DNA of 64,000 nt from Myxococcales bacterium (GCA_016720545.1 JADKKK010000002.1:434001-498000); one strand, 5' to 3'. Counted from the first letter of the stretch, positions 28,765-37,996 are shown. Numbers and translations are program-made. Notes: generated by a model not told the origin, from the letters alone.

Positions 28765-29739
28765 GTGAGGCACGCTCTCCCCGTGCAGCCCGCGCAGCCC
28801 TTGGACTTCTCGTCCGCCATCGCCGCGTTCGAGTCGCATCTGCGCGCGGAGCGCAACGCGTCGCCCCACACGGTCGCCGCCTACGCGCGGGACCTGCGCG
28901 CCCTCGACGCCTTCCTGCGCGAGCGAAAGGGCCTCGCGGAGTGCGCTCCGGTTCCCCTCATCGCGGCCGACGTGTACTCGCTCCGCGGGCACCTCGGCGT
29001 CCTCGCGCGCACCCACGCGCCGCCCTCGGTTGCGCGCAAGCTCGCGGCGATACGTACTTTTTTTCGATTCCTGGTCGATCGCGGCCACCTCGCCTGCAGC
29101 CCCGCGGACGAGCTGGCGAGCCCGAAGGCCCGCCGCCCGCTGCCCACGTTCCTCTCTGTCGACGCGGCCAAGGAGGTCGTCGAATGCGCCACCGCGGCCG
29201 ACGGCCCCGTGGGGGCGAGGGACCGCGCGCTGCTCGAGCTTCTCTACGGCGCTGGGGTCCGCGTGAGCGAGCTCGTCGGCCTCGACCTCGGCGACGTCGA
29301 TCTTGGCGCCGGTCGCGCGCGGGTCTTGGGCAAGGGCCGCAAGGAGCGCCTCGTGCCCTTCGGCGACGCCGCGCGCGACGCGCTCGTCGAGTACCTCGCG
29401 GCGAGGCCCGCGCTCGCGCACCCCCGCACCGGCGCGCTCGATCCGAAAGCGCTCTTCGTCTCCGTGCGCGGCCGCCGCTTGCCGGTCCGCGCGGTGCAGC
29501 TGCTCGTGCGCGCCTACGGGGCGCGGGGCGCGGGGCGGGCGGACCTCCACCCCCACGCGCTGCGCCACACGTGCGCGACCCACCTCCTCGATGGCGGCGC
29601 CGATCTGCGCTCGATCCAGGAGGTCCTTGGGCACGCTTCGCTCTCGACCACGCAGCGCTACACGCACGTCTCGGTCGAGCATCTGCTGCGGGTGTACGAC
29701 GGCGCGCACCCGCTCGCCCGCGCACGGCCCCGCGGGTAG
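28765..29739 (+). CDS. xerC: Tyrosine recombinase XerC/XerD
   Basis: 324 residues from GTG 28765 (alternative GTG 28783). The N-terminal SAM-like core-binding domain (SPHTVAAYARDLRALDAF) is followed by the catalytic domain with Arg166 (GAGVRVSELVGL), Lys190 (GKGRKERLVPFG), His264-x-x-Arg267 (HPHALRHTCATHLL), His290 (LGHASLSTTQ) and Tyr299 (RYTHVS). This is a full active site for Xer recombination, which resolves chromosome dimers at dif. C versus D cannot be decided by eye. No integron, phage or dif-like site was seen beside it, so a housekeeping role is likely. Confidence 0.93.
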   Translation: MRHALPVQPAQPLDFSSAIAAFESHLRAERNASPHTVAAYARDLRALDAFLRERKGLAECAPVPLIAADVYSLRGHLGVLARTHAPPSVARKLAAIRTFFRFLVDRGHLACSPADELASPKARRPLPTFLSVDAAKEVVECATAADGPVGARDRALLELLYGAGVRVSELVGLDLGDVDLGAGRARVLGKGRKERLVPFGDAARDALVEYLAARPALAHPRTGALDPKALFVSVRGRRLPVRAVQLLVRAYGARGAGRADLHPHALRHTCATHLLDGGADLRSIQEVLGHASLSTTQRYTHVSVEHLLRVYDGAHPLARARPRG

Positions 29740-29894
29740 CGCCGAAGGGTTGAATTCCGTCGGCGTTGGTCAGAGCCCGTGGGAGCCACGGCGCCGCGAA
29801 CATTGGGCACCGCCCAAGCGCGTCACCCATCACGACTTCGATGGGAGAGGCGTCGACTGCGACGCTCGGGGCGCTGGCCCTCGAGGGGAGCGCG

Positions 29895-29910
29895 CACGAA
29901 CCTGTTCGTG
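29895..29910. promoter_or_regulatory. Inverted repeat just upstream of sulfatase-fold gene
   Basis: CACGAA-CCTG-TTCGTG is a perfect 6-bp inverted repeat ending 22 bp before the GTG at 29932, a suitable place for a repressor. It contains GAAC-2-GTTC, not the 4-bp spacing of the Gram-positive LexA box. No other gene lies in 29740-29931. Confidence 0.35.
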
Positions 29911-29931
29911 AATCCGGCGCGGTGACTTACA

Positions 29932-32289
29932 GTGCGCGCCGTGCTCGCTGGGATGGTTCGTAGAGCGGCGCTCTCGGTCGGCGGAGCCGCGGTCGGGGCG
30001 GCGGTGGTCGCCGCGCTAGAGGCGCGCCGCGCCGGGAGCCTGGACCTGGAGCTGCCCTCGGTGGGAGCGCTCTTCCTCTCCGACTTGGGGCTCCTCTGCC
30101 CCTTGGCGCTGGTGATTGGCGTCGGGGTCGCGGCGGCGACGGCGTACTTCGAGCCGCGCGATCTTCGCTCACCCCTCGAGCACGTCCAGGCCCTCCGCGC
30201 CGCGCCGGTGCTCGAGCGATCGCGCACGGCCGCGCTGGTGCCGCTCGCGATCGTCGCCGCCTTCGTCCTCGTCGTGGTCTCGGCACACGTCGGCAAGGCC
30301 CGCCTCGCCGAAGGGACGCCGCAGGGCGCCGGCCTGCTCCTCGGCGTGCAGACCATGGCGCTCGTGCTCGTGCTTCTGGGCCTCGTGCTCGCCCTCGGCC
30401 CGCCGCTGCGCCGCGCACTCGCGATGGGGGCGTCACGCCTCCCGTCGCTCGTGGATCCCGCGGCGACCGGCGCCGCCGCCGCGGCGCTCGTCGTGTCGCT
30501 CGTCGCGCTCGGCGTGGCGAGCGGCGACGCGAGCGGCGACGGCGCGCACGCGCTGGCGATCCTCGGCGTGCTGAAGCGCAAGGAGCTCGACCTCACGCCC
30601 ATCGCCGGCGCGCTGGTGCTTGCGGCGGCTGCGTACGCGGCGCCCGTGCTCGCGCGGACCGGCAAGGGGCCGCTCGCCCCGTTGGCGGTCCTCCCGGCGG
30701 TCGTGCTCGCGCTGGCCCTGTGCTGGCGTGACGCCCTCGTCCTCAACGCGGAGCCCGAGCTCGCGCGCGGCCTCGCCCGGTACGCCTCGCTGGGGAAGGT
30801 GGGCCTCGGCGTGCTCCGGCGCGCGACCGATCGCGACCACGACGGCGCCTCGCCGCTCTTTGGTGGCGGCGACTGCGACGACCGCGATCGCGCCCGCTAT
30901 CCCGAGGCGATCGACGTCCCCGGCAACGGCGTCGACGAGGACTGCTCTGGCGCCGACACTCCCGCGCCCAAACCGGTCGCGCCCCCGGTGGTCGCGGTCC
31001 CGAAGCGCGCCCACCGCTTCAACGTCGTGCTGATCACGGTCGACACGCTCCGCACGGACCTCGGCTTCATGGGCTACCCGAAGCCCGTGAGCCCGAACAT
31101 GGACCGGCTGGCGAAGAAATCCGTCGTGTTCGAGAGGGCGTATGCCATGGCGTCCTACACCGGCAAGAGCCTCGGGCCCCTCCACGCGGGGAAGTTCCCG
31201 AGCGAGACGCTGCGGGACGGCGGCCACTTCAACGTCTACTCACCCAAGAACACGTTCGTGGCCGAGCGGGCCCGCGACGCGGGGTACGCGACCCTCGGCG
31301 CCATGTCGCATTTCTATTTCAAGCCGAGCTTCGGGCTCGCGCAGGGCTTCGATAAGTGGGACCTCAGCGCGATCCCGCCGGGGCTCGCCGACAACGACAA
31401 CTCGATGTCGAGCGAGGCGCTTTCCACGGCGATCCTGAAGCTCCTGCGCCAGCCGAGCGGTGAGGCGAGCGGGGGCGCGGGCGACGCCGGCACCGGCGAC
31501 GCGGGCGACGCGGGCGACGCGGGCGACGCGGGCGACGCGGGCATGGGCGACGCGGGCGGGGCGGGGGAGAAGCCGTTCTTCGCGTGGTTTCACTACTTCG
31601 ATCCCCACGCCCAGTACGCGCCCCACCCGGAGGCCCCCAACTTCGGCGAGGGGGAGAAGGGCGCCGCGGCCTGGGTCCACGCTCAGTACGACGGCGAGGT
31701 CTGGTACACCGACAAGCACCTCGGGCGCGTGCTCGACGCGATCGAGGCGGCGCCTTGGGCCGACCGCACCGTCGTCATCCTCACGGCCGATCACGGCGAA
31801 GCGCTCGGCGATCACGGCATGAGCTGGCATGGCTCCGAGCTCTGGGAGTCCCTCGTGCGGGTCCCGCTGGTCGTCTACGTCCCCGGCGTACAGCCCCGTC
31901 GTGTCGCAGCCCGTCGGTCCCACATCGATCTTGCGCCGACGATGCTCGCGCTCATGGGCATCACCGCGCCCCCGGGTGAGCTGTCCGGCCAGAGCCTCAT
32001 GCCGGAAATCGAAGGCGTCGCGGGCGCGGAGGCCGACCGCGACGTGTACATCGACATGCCCATCGGCCCGTTCAACCAGACCCGCCGCGCCCTCATCTCG
32101 GGGCCCGGCGCGGGCGTGAAGCTCCTCCACTTCGGCGGCGCCCAGTACCAGCTCTTCGACCTCGCGGTCGATCCTCAGGAGCGGAACGATCTCCACCGCG
32201 ACAAGGATCGCCTCGCGCCCATGCAAGCGGCGTTGGCGGCGTTCCGCGCGCGGTTGACCGAGATCGAGGTGAAGCCCGCCGAGCAGTGA
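29932..32289 (+). CDS. Membrane-anchored sulfatase-fold hydrolase/transferase with MopE-like motif, no CxPxR
   Basis: 785 residues. Residues 1-290 hold several hydrophobic segments. Residues ~300-344 carry the MopE-type metal motif (GGGDCDDRDRARYPEAID, then GNGVDEDCSG). From ~355 comes an alkaline-phosphatase-superfamily domain: VVLITVDTLRTDLGF (metal Asp), FERAYAMASYTGKS at the nucleophile, FFAWFHYFDPHAQY, VILTADHGEALGDHG and a conserved C-terminal Lys/His region. The formylglycine motif CxPxR is absent; Thr410 aligns with the Thr nucleophile seen in non-FGly relatives, so sulfate-ester hydrolysis by FGly is unlikely and phospho-group transfer or hydrolysis is possible. A DAG-repeat insert (about residues 520-545) separates two parts of the domain. 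Start among GTG 29932, GTG 29941 and ATG 29953 is uncertain. Confidence 0.85.
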   Translation: MRAVLAGMVRRAALSVGGAAVGAAVVAALEARRAGSLDLELPSVGALFLSDLGLLCPLALVIGVGVAAATAYFEPRDLRSPLEHVQALRAAPVLERSRTAALVPLAIVAAFVLVVVSAHVGKARLAEGTPQGAGLLLGVQTMALVLVLLGLVLALGPPLRRALAMGASRLPSLVDPAATGAAAAALVVSLVALGVASGDASGDGAHALAILGVLKRKELDLTPIAGALVLAAAAYAAPVLARTGKGPLAPLAVLPAVVLALALCWRDALVLNAEPELARGLARYASLGKVGLGVLRRATDRDHDGASPLFGGGDCDDRDRARYPEAIDVPGNGVDEDCSGADTPAPKPVAPPVVAVPKRAHRFNVVLITVDTLRTDLGFMGYPKPVSPNMDRLAKKSVVFERAYAMASYTGKSLGPLHAGKFPSETLRDGGHFNVYSPKNTFVAERARDAGYATLGAMSHFYFKPSFGLAQGFDKWDLSAIPPGLADNDNSMSSEALSTAILKLLRQPSGEASGGAGDAGTGDAGDAGDAGDAGDAGMGDAGGAGEKPFFAWFHYFDPHAQYAPHPEAPNFGEGEKGAAAWVHAQYDGEVWYTDKHLGRVLDAIEAAPWADRTVVILTADHGEALGDHGMSWHGSELWESLVRVPLVVYVPGVQPRRVAARRSHIDLAPTMLALMGITAPPGELSGQSLMPEIEGVAGAEADRDVYIDMPIGPFNQTRRALISGPGAGVKLLHFGGAQYQLFDLAVDPQERNDLHRDKDRLAPMQAALAAFRARLTEIEVKPAEQ

Positions 32290-32301
32290 GCGGAGTGGCG
32301 C

Positions 32302-32321
32302 CTGTCGGGAAATCCCGACAG
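32302..32321. terminator. Hairpin between convergent sulfatase-fold and sigma factor genes
   Basis: CTGTCGGGA-AA-TCCCGACAG is a perfect 9-bp inverted repeat in the 59-bp gap between two convergent genes. It lacks a T-run, so it may act as a weak bidirectional terminator or RNA stabiliser. Confidence 0.45.
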
Positions 32322-32348
32322 TGTCGGTCCCCGGGTACAGCTCAGCCG

Positions 32349-32933
32349 CTACGCCGCGGCCGCTGGCGCAAACTCGGTGGCGGCGAGCTCGGCGCGGAGC
32401 CGCGCGCGCGCCCGGTGGAGCCGGGATCGGACGGCGCTCTCGGTCAGGCTCAGCGTGGTCGCGATCTCGTGAAGTGACAGGTCTGCGGTGTAGTGCGCGA
32501 CCACCACCTCGCGGTAGTCGTCGGGCAACGTTCGGACGGCCGCCTGCACGGCGTGGGCCTCGTCGCGCAGCGCGGCCGAGTGCTCGGCGCCGTGCTCCTC
32601 GGTCCCCGCCAGGCCGGCCAGGTCGTCGAGCTCGTAGCCGCTGGAAATGCGGGCGCGGAGTCGACGCTGCGAGCGCATCAGCATGAGCGCCTCGTTCGCG
32701 GTGACTCGAAAGAGCCAGGTCGAGAAGCTCGAGTCGCCTCGAAACGAGGCCACCCGCCGAGTGATCTGGATGAGGGCGGCCTGCAACAGATCGCGCCGAT
32801 CGTCCTCCGAGACCGGGTAGCGGAGGAGCTGCTTCTCGATGACAGGGACCACCTCCGTCAGGAGATGATTCATCGACTCGCGGTCGCCGAGGGCTGCACG
32901 CTGGAGGAGCTCAGGCTGGATTCCAAAGGCCAT
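32349..32933 (-). CDS. ECF-type RNA polymerase sigma factor
   Basis: About 194 residues from ATG 32933 (MAFGIQPELL), preceded by gaGGGTGAgc; an in-frame ATG at 32969 adds 12 residues. Region 2 is clear (DLLQAALIQITRRVASF, FSTWLFRVTANEAL) and region 4 is present (LPDDYREVVVAHY, LSLHEIATTLSLTESAVRSRLHRAR). There is no region 3, so it is an ECF sigma factor. The Ala-rich C-terminus may be disordered. No anti-sigma gene adjoins it; the neighbour on the right is divergent. It probably directs a stress or envelope regulon, not identifiable here. Confidence 0.9.
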   Translation of the reverse strand: MAFGIQPELLQRAALGDRESMNHLLTEVVPVIEKQLLRYPVSEDDRRDLLQAALIQITRRVASFRGDSSFSTWLFRVTANEALMLMRSQRRLRARISSGYELDDLAGLAGTEEHGAEHSAALRDEAHAVQAAVRTLPDDYREVVVAHYTADLSLHEIATTLSLTESAVRSRLHRARARLRAELAATEFAPAAAA

Positions 32934-33070
32934 GCTCACCCTCAGCAATCGCCGTGCCGAGCGAATCATGCGGCGTTCTCGCGAACGGCAGACCTCGCCG
33001 TCGGCACGCGCCGACAGCGGCTGGGCTCGGAATTCGCGCGCTCTCGTTGGCCGTCCGCTAAGGTGAACGA

Positions 33071-34036
33071 ATGCTGCCGGCCGCGCTCGTGCTCCTCATG
33101 GCCGCCTCGTCGCCGGCACCCTCGGGCGGCGCGGCGCGCCCCGCCGAGTGCGCGAAGGCCGACGGTTCGAGCGGCACCAACGCGTGGGAGCGCGCCAAGG
33201 CGCCCGAGCTCACCCAGTATTGCGAGAAGCTCGCGAGCGCGACGGCGCAGCTCGTGGGGACCGAGCCCGTTTCGCCCGAGGTCCTGACCCTCGTCGACGC
33301 CGCGATCCGGCTCCGCCCACAGCGAGCACCGGGACACGCGCTCCGCGGTCGAGCCCTCGCGCGCCTCGCACGCTACCCGGAGGCCGTGGCGGCGTTCGAG
33401 GAGGCCAAGAAGCGGGACGACCGGGCGCTCGACGAGCCCCGCGCGCTCTTCGCCTTCGCACACGCCCTCGCGCGCGCTGGCCGACGCACCGAGGGGCTCG
33501 CGGCGTTCCGCGCGCTGCTGCCGCGTGCGTCGCGGCTCGAGGCCGCGGAGCGCGGCGCGGCCTACGTCGAGGCCGGACTGCTCCTCCTCCGCGATGGTCC
33601 CACCCAGCTAGACGACGCGATCGCCGTGCTCCGCGAGGCGAGGCGACAAGCTCACGACGGGGTGCACGCGGCGGCGCTGCTCGGCCTCGCGCTGGCCCTC
33701 GAGCGGGTGGGGGAGCACGACCAGGCGCGCGCCCTGCTCGTGGAGCCCGGCAAGCTCCCGAAGCGCCTCGAGAGCGCCCTCGCTGAGCCCCGCGCGCGAG
33801 AGGTGCTCGCGGTGGGCGAGCCGGGCATCGAGCACCTCCTCCTCGGCGTGCTCCTCGAGGAGGCCGATCCCGCGCGTGCGGCCACGGCGTACCGAACCGG
33901 GCTCGAGAGGTCCCGCGTCGACGCGCCGCCGCGCCCCGCGAGCGCAGGCGGCGGCGCGGAGCCCGCGAGGGGCCCCTGGGACGAGCACACCCGCAAGCGC
34001 ATCGACGCCCTCTCCGGGCGGAAGGCGCCTCGGTGA
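33071..34036 (+). CDS. Secreted TPR-like protein
   Basis: 321 residues with a short signal-like start (MLPAALVLLMAASSPAPSGG). The body is helical with TPR-like pairs (HALRGRALARLARYPEAVAAFEEA; ALLGLALALERVGEHDQARALL). Three Cys near the N-terminus. Function unknown; periplasmic location inferred. Its TGA overlaps the GTG of the next TPR-type gene, so the two are translationally coupled and probably act together. The following DUF2400 gene begins only 2 bases after that pair. Confidence 0.7.
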   Translation: MLPAALVLLMAASSPAPSGGAARPAECAKADGSSGTNAWERAKAPELTQYCEKLASATAQLVGTEPVSPEVLTLVDAAIRLRPQRAPGHALRGRALARLARYPEAVAAFEEAKKRDDRALDEPRALFAFAHALARAGRRTEGLAAFRALLPRASRLEAAERGAAYVEAGLLLLRDGPTQLDDAIAVLREARRQAHDGVHAAALLGLALALERVGEHDQARALLVEPGKLPKRLESALAEPRAREVLAVGEPGIEHLLLGVLLEEADPARAATAYRTGLERSRVDAPPRPASAGGGAEPARGPWDEHTRKRIDALSGRKAPR

Positions 34037-35070
34037 GGCGCGCGGCGCGCAGCGTGGTCGTCGCGCTCGTCGCGCTCGTCGCGCTCGTCGCGCCTGCTGC
34101 GCTCGACGTCGTGCCGTCCGCGGCCCGCGCCGACACCCCTCCGGGGCTCTGGGGATCGGTCGGCGATCCCGGCTCGCGCGCGCGCTATGACCTGCACGTG
34201 CGAGTGCGCCAAGTGCTCGACTTCGATGCCCGAGTGGAGCTCGCGAAATTCGGGGCGCTCGATCACGCGCGGGCGCTGCTCGAGGACGCTCGCGCCGAGG
34301 CGAGCCCGGACGTGCGCCTACGCTTCGACCTCGGCGAGGTCTACTACAAGCTCGACCTCCTGCCGGAGGCGGTGCGTGTGCTCGAGCCCGCGACCCGCGC
34401 GAACGAGGGGCACCCTGCCGCCGCCGACGCGATGGTGACGCTCGCGTATTGCTACGCGAAGCTCGATCGCCCGCGCGAGGAGCACGACGCCTACCAGCGC
34501 TACTTGAAGCTCGCGGTCGACCTCGGGCCCCGGGCGAACGCGACCCTGAACCTCGCCGAGTCCGAGATGCGCCTCGGCAACCTCGCCGAGGCGGTCACGG
34601 GGTACGAGAGCGCGCTGGTCCTCACGGCGAAGCTGCCTCCTACCTCGGGCGCGCACCAAACCGCCGCGCTCGCCGTGTGGGGGCTGGCCGTCGCGCTCGA
34701 TCGCTCGGGGGAGGGGAGCCGCGGGCGGGCCGCCGCTGCGCGCGCGCTCGGGCTCGATCCCGGCCTCGCCATCATCAGCCAAGACAAGAACGTGTTCTTC
34801 GTTCCGGCCTATGAGCGGCTCTGGTACCTCGCGCTCGGCGCCGGCGCGCAGGCCGAGGCCGCGCCGAACGCGCACGAGGCGCTCGTGCACCGCCGGGCCC
34901 AGGAGCTCGCGCTGCGCACGTACGTGGCCAAAGCGACCGCCGACGACCGCTGGGGCGGGCTCGCGAAGGTCCGCCTCCGCGAGGCCTCCGCGCTCCGCGC
35001 GCGCGCAGAAGCGGCGGCGAGAGTGGCACCCCCACCGCCGCGTGAGCCTTCGGAAATATTCAGGTTTTAG
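34033..35070 (+). CDS. Secreted TPR-domain protein
   Basis: 345 residues from GTG 34033, with GGAAGG seven bases upstream. The signal peptide core is built from repeated ALV codons (9-bp gtcgcgctc repeats at 34060-34086). TPR motifs follow: LRFDLGEVYYKLDLLPEAVRVL, DAMVTLAYCYAKLDRP, ATLNLAESEMRLGNLAEAVTGY. A C-terminal helical stretch ends in EPSEIFRF, which has AT-rich codons. Function unknown; likely periplasmic and coupled to the gene before it. Confidence 0.75.
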   Translation: MRRAARSVVVALVALVALVAPAALDVVPSAARADTPPGLWGSVGDPGSRARYDLHVRVRQVLDFDARVELAKFGALDHARALLEDARAEASPDVRLRFDLGEVYYKLDLLPEAVRVLEPATRANEGHPAAADAMVTLAYCYAKLDRPREEHDAYQRYLKLAVDLGPRANATLNLAESEMRLGNLAEAVTGYESALVLTAKLPPTSGAHQTAALAVWGLAVALDRSGEGSRGRAAAARALGLDPGLAIISQDKNVFFVPAYERLWYLALGAGAQAEAAPNAHEALVHRRAQELALRTYVAKATADDRWGGLAKVRLREASALRARAEAAARVAPPPPREPSEIFRF

Positions 35071-35072
35071 AC

Positions 35073-36011
35073 ATGAAAGGCCCGCCCCTGCCGCTCGTGC
35101 AGCGGTCGCCCGCCCACCGGGAGCGCGTGCGGGAGGTGCTCGATCGCGTCCGGTCGGACTGCCCCCTGGGCGAGCGTCGCGCGCGCGATCCGGTCGAGCA
35201 CGTGCACGCCTTCTCCACGCGCGATGAGCGCGAGCTCGTGGGCCTGCTCGCTTCCGCGCTCGCGTTCGGGAACGTCGCGACGATCCGCGCCAAGATCGCT
35301 GAGGTGCTCGAGCGCCTCGACCACGAGCCCGTGCAGCGGGCCGAGGCGCGCGCCGAGCTCGACCGCCGCCTGCGAGGGTTCGTGCACCGGCTCTTTCGAG
35401 GAGAGGACGTCGCTGGGCTGCTCTTTGGCGCGCGCGCTTGTCAGCGGCGCTTTGGTAGCCTCGAGGCGGTGTTCAAGGAGGGCTTGGCGCGCGCCGAGGC
35501 CGCCGGGGGGCCCCGCGACGCGGCGACTTGGGAGGCCCTCGCGTTCCTGGTCGACGAGGTGCGGCGCGAGGGCGGCCTCGACCGCCCGACCACCCGCCGC
35601 GGCCCCGCCCACCTCCTGCCCGACGTGCGGCGTGGGGGTGGCGCGAAGCGGCTCTTCTTGTTTCTTCGCTGGATGATCCGGCCGGCCGATGGCGTCGACC
35701 TCGGGGTGTGGTCGCTCCCACCCTCGCACCTCGCGTGCCCCGTCGACACCCACATCCTCAAGCTCGGTCGGAACCTCGGGCTCACCGCGCGAGCCGACGC
35801 GGGCCGCCGAACCGTTCGCGAGATCACCGCGTCGCTGGCCGCGCTCGACCCGGTCGATCCGGTCAAGTACGACTTCTCCCTCTGTCACCTCGGGATGGCG
35901 ACGCGGTGCCGAGAGCGGTTCGACCCGGCCGTCTGCGGCGGCTGCCCCGTGCGTCCCGCGTGTCGTCACGCGACGCGACGGGCTCGGCCCCCGCAAATCG
36001 TCCCAAGGTGA
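35073..36011 (+). CDS. DUF2400 (TIGR02757) family protein with Cys cluster
   Basis: 312 residues. Family pattern: ELVGLLASALAFGNVATIRAKI, a central FLFLRWMIRPADGVDLGVW, and PVDTHILKLGRNLGL. The C-terminus ends CRERFDPAVCGGCPVRPAC, a C-x8-C-x2-C-x5-C cluster reminiscent of the [4Fe-4S] loop of HhH-GPD glycosylases, a group to which this family may be distantly related. Biochemical role not established. The ATG is 2 bases after the upstream stop, so it is in the same transcript. Confidence 0.85.
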   Translation: MKGPPLPLVQRSPAHRERVREVLDRVRSDCPLGERRARDPVEHVHAFSTRDERELVGLLASALAFGNVATIRAKIAEVLERLDHEPVQRAEARAELDRRLRGFVHRLFRGEDVAGLLFGARACQRRFGSLEAVFKEGLARAEAAGGPRDAATWEALAFLVDEVRREGGLDRPTTRRGPAHLLPDVRRGGGAKRLFLFLRWMIRPADGVDLGVWSLPPSHLACPVDTHILKLGRNLGLTARADAGRRTVREITASLAALDPVDPVKYDFSLCHLGMATRCRERFDPAVCGGCPVRPACRHATRRARPPQIVPR

Positions 36012-36111
36012 CCGCCGGGCGACGGAATGGCGCGGCCCTCGGGCGAAGACGTGGACTTCCAGTGGCCGATCGTGCGAGCGTAGACCGTCTGACCCTGTCT
36101 CCCCCCAACCC

Positions 36112-37233
36112 ATGCCCGACACGAAAAAAGAGTTCTCCCTCGACGCCCTCCGGACCGACGGTTGGTTCGAGCGCATCGGCGAGGGGATCGGCAGCTTCCA
36201 TGCTCTCTGCGAGATCGTGGGCGAGCGGTTCCTGGCGTTCTCGATCATCGTCGGCGCGCGCATCACGGCTCTGACGGTCGACCGCCGCAGTCCAGACCAG
36301 ACCCTGGTCGACTTCGTGGTGGGCGGAGCCGAGGCCGACGGCGATCTCGAACCGCAGAGGCTCACCCTCGCGGACTTCCGGCGGCGCCTCGTGGGCGCGC
36401 TGCTCGTCGAGGAAGAGCGCCACCCCGTGCTTCCCGAGCGCGAGACCGACGTCGAGGCCATCCAGCTCTACATCGGCGTGCGGTACCTGCTCCTCGCGCC
36501 CCTCTATGGCTTCACCCTACGGAGCCTCGTCCTCACCGACGCGGGCGCGCGCCTGCACGTCTCGCTCGACGGCGATGACGAGGTGTTCGAGGTCGAGGAG
36601 TTCCGCGGTCGCGTCCGCGCGTCGGTCCGCGAGGAGCTCGATCGGATCGCCACCGGATCGCGCAGCGCGATCGACCTCTCGAAGGTCGCCGACGCGGAGG
36701 CCGCGGCGGGCAAGGGGGAGTGGCCGAAGGTCGTCGCCCTGCTCGGCACCTGGCCTGCGCCGCTCGCCATCTTCCTTCGCACCCCCGAAGGACAAATGCT
36801 CGCCCCCGAGGCGCGAGCGATGATCGCGAAGGGGCTCGGACTCCTGGGCTCCGCGTGCGTGCACCTCGGCGAGCTCGAGCAAGCGGAGGAGGTCTTCCGC
36901 ATCGGCATCCAGTACGCGCAAGAGGGCATCGCCGCCGCCGACCTGTTCCGGCGCCTCGGCGAGGCGCTCATCGTCAACGATCGCCCGGGCGAAGCCATTG
37001 GCCCCCTGCGTCGCGCCATCGCCTTTGGTGGGCGCCCCGCGGAGGTCATGCCCCCGCTGGCCCGCGCGTTCGTGCGTCGCGGGCGCTTCGTCGCCGCCTA
37101 CGCGTGCCTCCGCGACGCCCTCGCGGCGGGCGTGCCCGAGCGCGATCTCGCCGACGAGATCCGCGCCGTCGAGGACAAGCTAGGCCCGCCGCTCACCGCG
37201 TGGAAGGCCCTGCTGCTCCTCGAGCGCCGATGA
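36112..37233 (+). CDS. Uncharacterised protein with C-terminal TPR-like helices
   Basis: 373 residues from ATG 36112 (MPDTKKEFSLDALRTDGWF). Residues 1-190 have mixed alpha/beta character without a recognised family; residues ~195-330 form helical repeats (GLGLLGSACVHLGELEQAEEVFRIGI; RRLGEALIVNDRPGEAIGPL) typical of TPR. No signal peptide, so cytoplasmic. The frame is open further upstream inside the preceding gene, but family-like sequence and composition start at this ATG. It converges on def with 43 bases between. Confidence 0.7.
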   Translation: MPDTKKEFSLDALRTDGWFERIGEGIGSFHALCEIVGERFLAFSIIVGARITALTVDRRSPDQTLVDFVVGGAEADGDLEPQRLTLADFRRRLVGALLVEEERHPVLPERETDVEAIQLYIGVRYLLLAPLYGFTLRSLVLTDAGARLHVSLDGDDEVFEVEEFRGRVRASVREELDRIATGSRSAIDLSKVADAEAAAGKGEWPKVVALLGTWPAPLAIFLRTPEGQMLAPEARAMIAKGLGLLGSACVHLGELEQAEEVFRIGIQYAQEGIAAADLFRRLGEALIVNDRPGEAIGPLRRAIAFGGRPAEVMPPLARAFVRRGRFVAAYACLRDALAAGVPERDLADEIRAVEDKLGPPLTAWKALLLLERR

Positions 37234-37276
37234 CGCCTCGCCGGGCGCCGCGCGCGCGTCCGGCCATGCGGTGGGG

Positions 37277-37852
37277 TCAACTCCCGTAGCGCGCCACGAC
37301 GTCTTTCGCGCGGGCCACGAAGGCCTCCAGGTGGAAGCGCTCGAAGTCGGTCCACGTCGAAAGCGAGCGGGGGTCCTCCACGCGGTCGACGAACAGCGTC
37401 GCGAGCAGGTGGTCCACCTCGTGCTGGTAGGTCCCGGCCGCGAGGCCGGCCGCCTCGAAGTCGAGCGCGCGCCCGTGGCGGTCCTGCGCCTGCACCCGCA
37501 CCCGCGCGGACCGGCGGACCTCTCCCCGGAGGTTGGGCACGCTGAGGCACCCCTCGTAGTTCAGGAAGGTCTCGTCCCCGAGCGGCGTGAGCACCGGGTT
37601 GATGAGGACCGTCAGCGGAATGTTCGGCTTGTACGGGTACCGCGGGTTGTTCTTGACCTCGATGACGCAGGCCGCGATCGGCCGGTACACTTGCGGCGCG
37701 GCGATCCCGGCGCCGTTCGCGTCGCGCATGGTCTCGATGAGGTCGTCCAGGAAGGTCTGCATCGCCGGCGTGGCGAGCTCGTCGCGGGAGATCTCCCGGG
37801 CGGGCTCCCGCAGGATCGGGTTCCCGACCGTCGCAATTTTCAGGAGGGCCAT
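37277..37852 (-). CDS. def: Peptide deformylase
   Basis: 191 residues from ATG 37852. All three metal motifs are intact: GAGIAAPQ (47-54), EGCLS (100-104) and HEVDH (144-148). It removes the formyl group from nascent N-termini using Fe2+ or a similar metal. Deformylases usually pair with fmt; none is next to it here. A longer in-frame start at 38074 is rejected because it would run across the nuoA promoter and lacks family sequence. Confidence 0.96.
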   Translation of the reverse strand: MALLKIATVGNPILREPAREISRDELATPAMQTFLDDLIETMRDANGAGIAAPQVYRPIAACVIEVKNNPRYPYKPNIPLTVLINPVLTPLGDETFLNYEGCLSVPNLRGEVRRSARVRVQAQDRHGRALDFEAAGLAAGTYQHEVDHLLATLFVDRVEDPRSLSTWTDFERFHLEAFVARAKDVVARYGS

Positions 37853-37967
37853 CCGCGGACGGTGCCGACCCCGCGGGCCGCCGTCAAGCTCGACCGATGG
37901 CGGCGCGCACCTCGAAGGGGCGCGCGATCGTGCTGCCGGACAGGCCGTCCCGCTGGCGTGAGTCGCG

Positions 37968-37996
37968 TTGACACCCGGCGGCGAAGCTTCTACACA
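37968..37996 (+). promoter_or_regulatory. Promoter of the nuo operon
   Basis: Consensus TTGACA (37968-37973), 17-bp spacer, TACACA (37991-37996). The predicted start of transcription near 38003 gives a leader of about 55 bases to nuoA. It lies in the 206-bp region divergent from def. Confidence 0.6.

Noticed and set aside
28765..29739. Xer recombinase as part of an integrated element
   Set aside because: No direct repeats, phage or transposon genes, or composition change were seen around it; full Xer motifs fit housekeeping dimer resolution.
27135..29753. A very long plus-strand open frame spanning the RG repeats, DUF2062 and xerC
   Set aside because: It is Arg/Gly/Pro noise caused by GC-rich repeats and overlaps supported genes on both strands; no family-like motifs.
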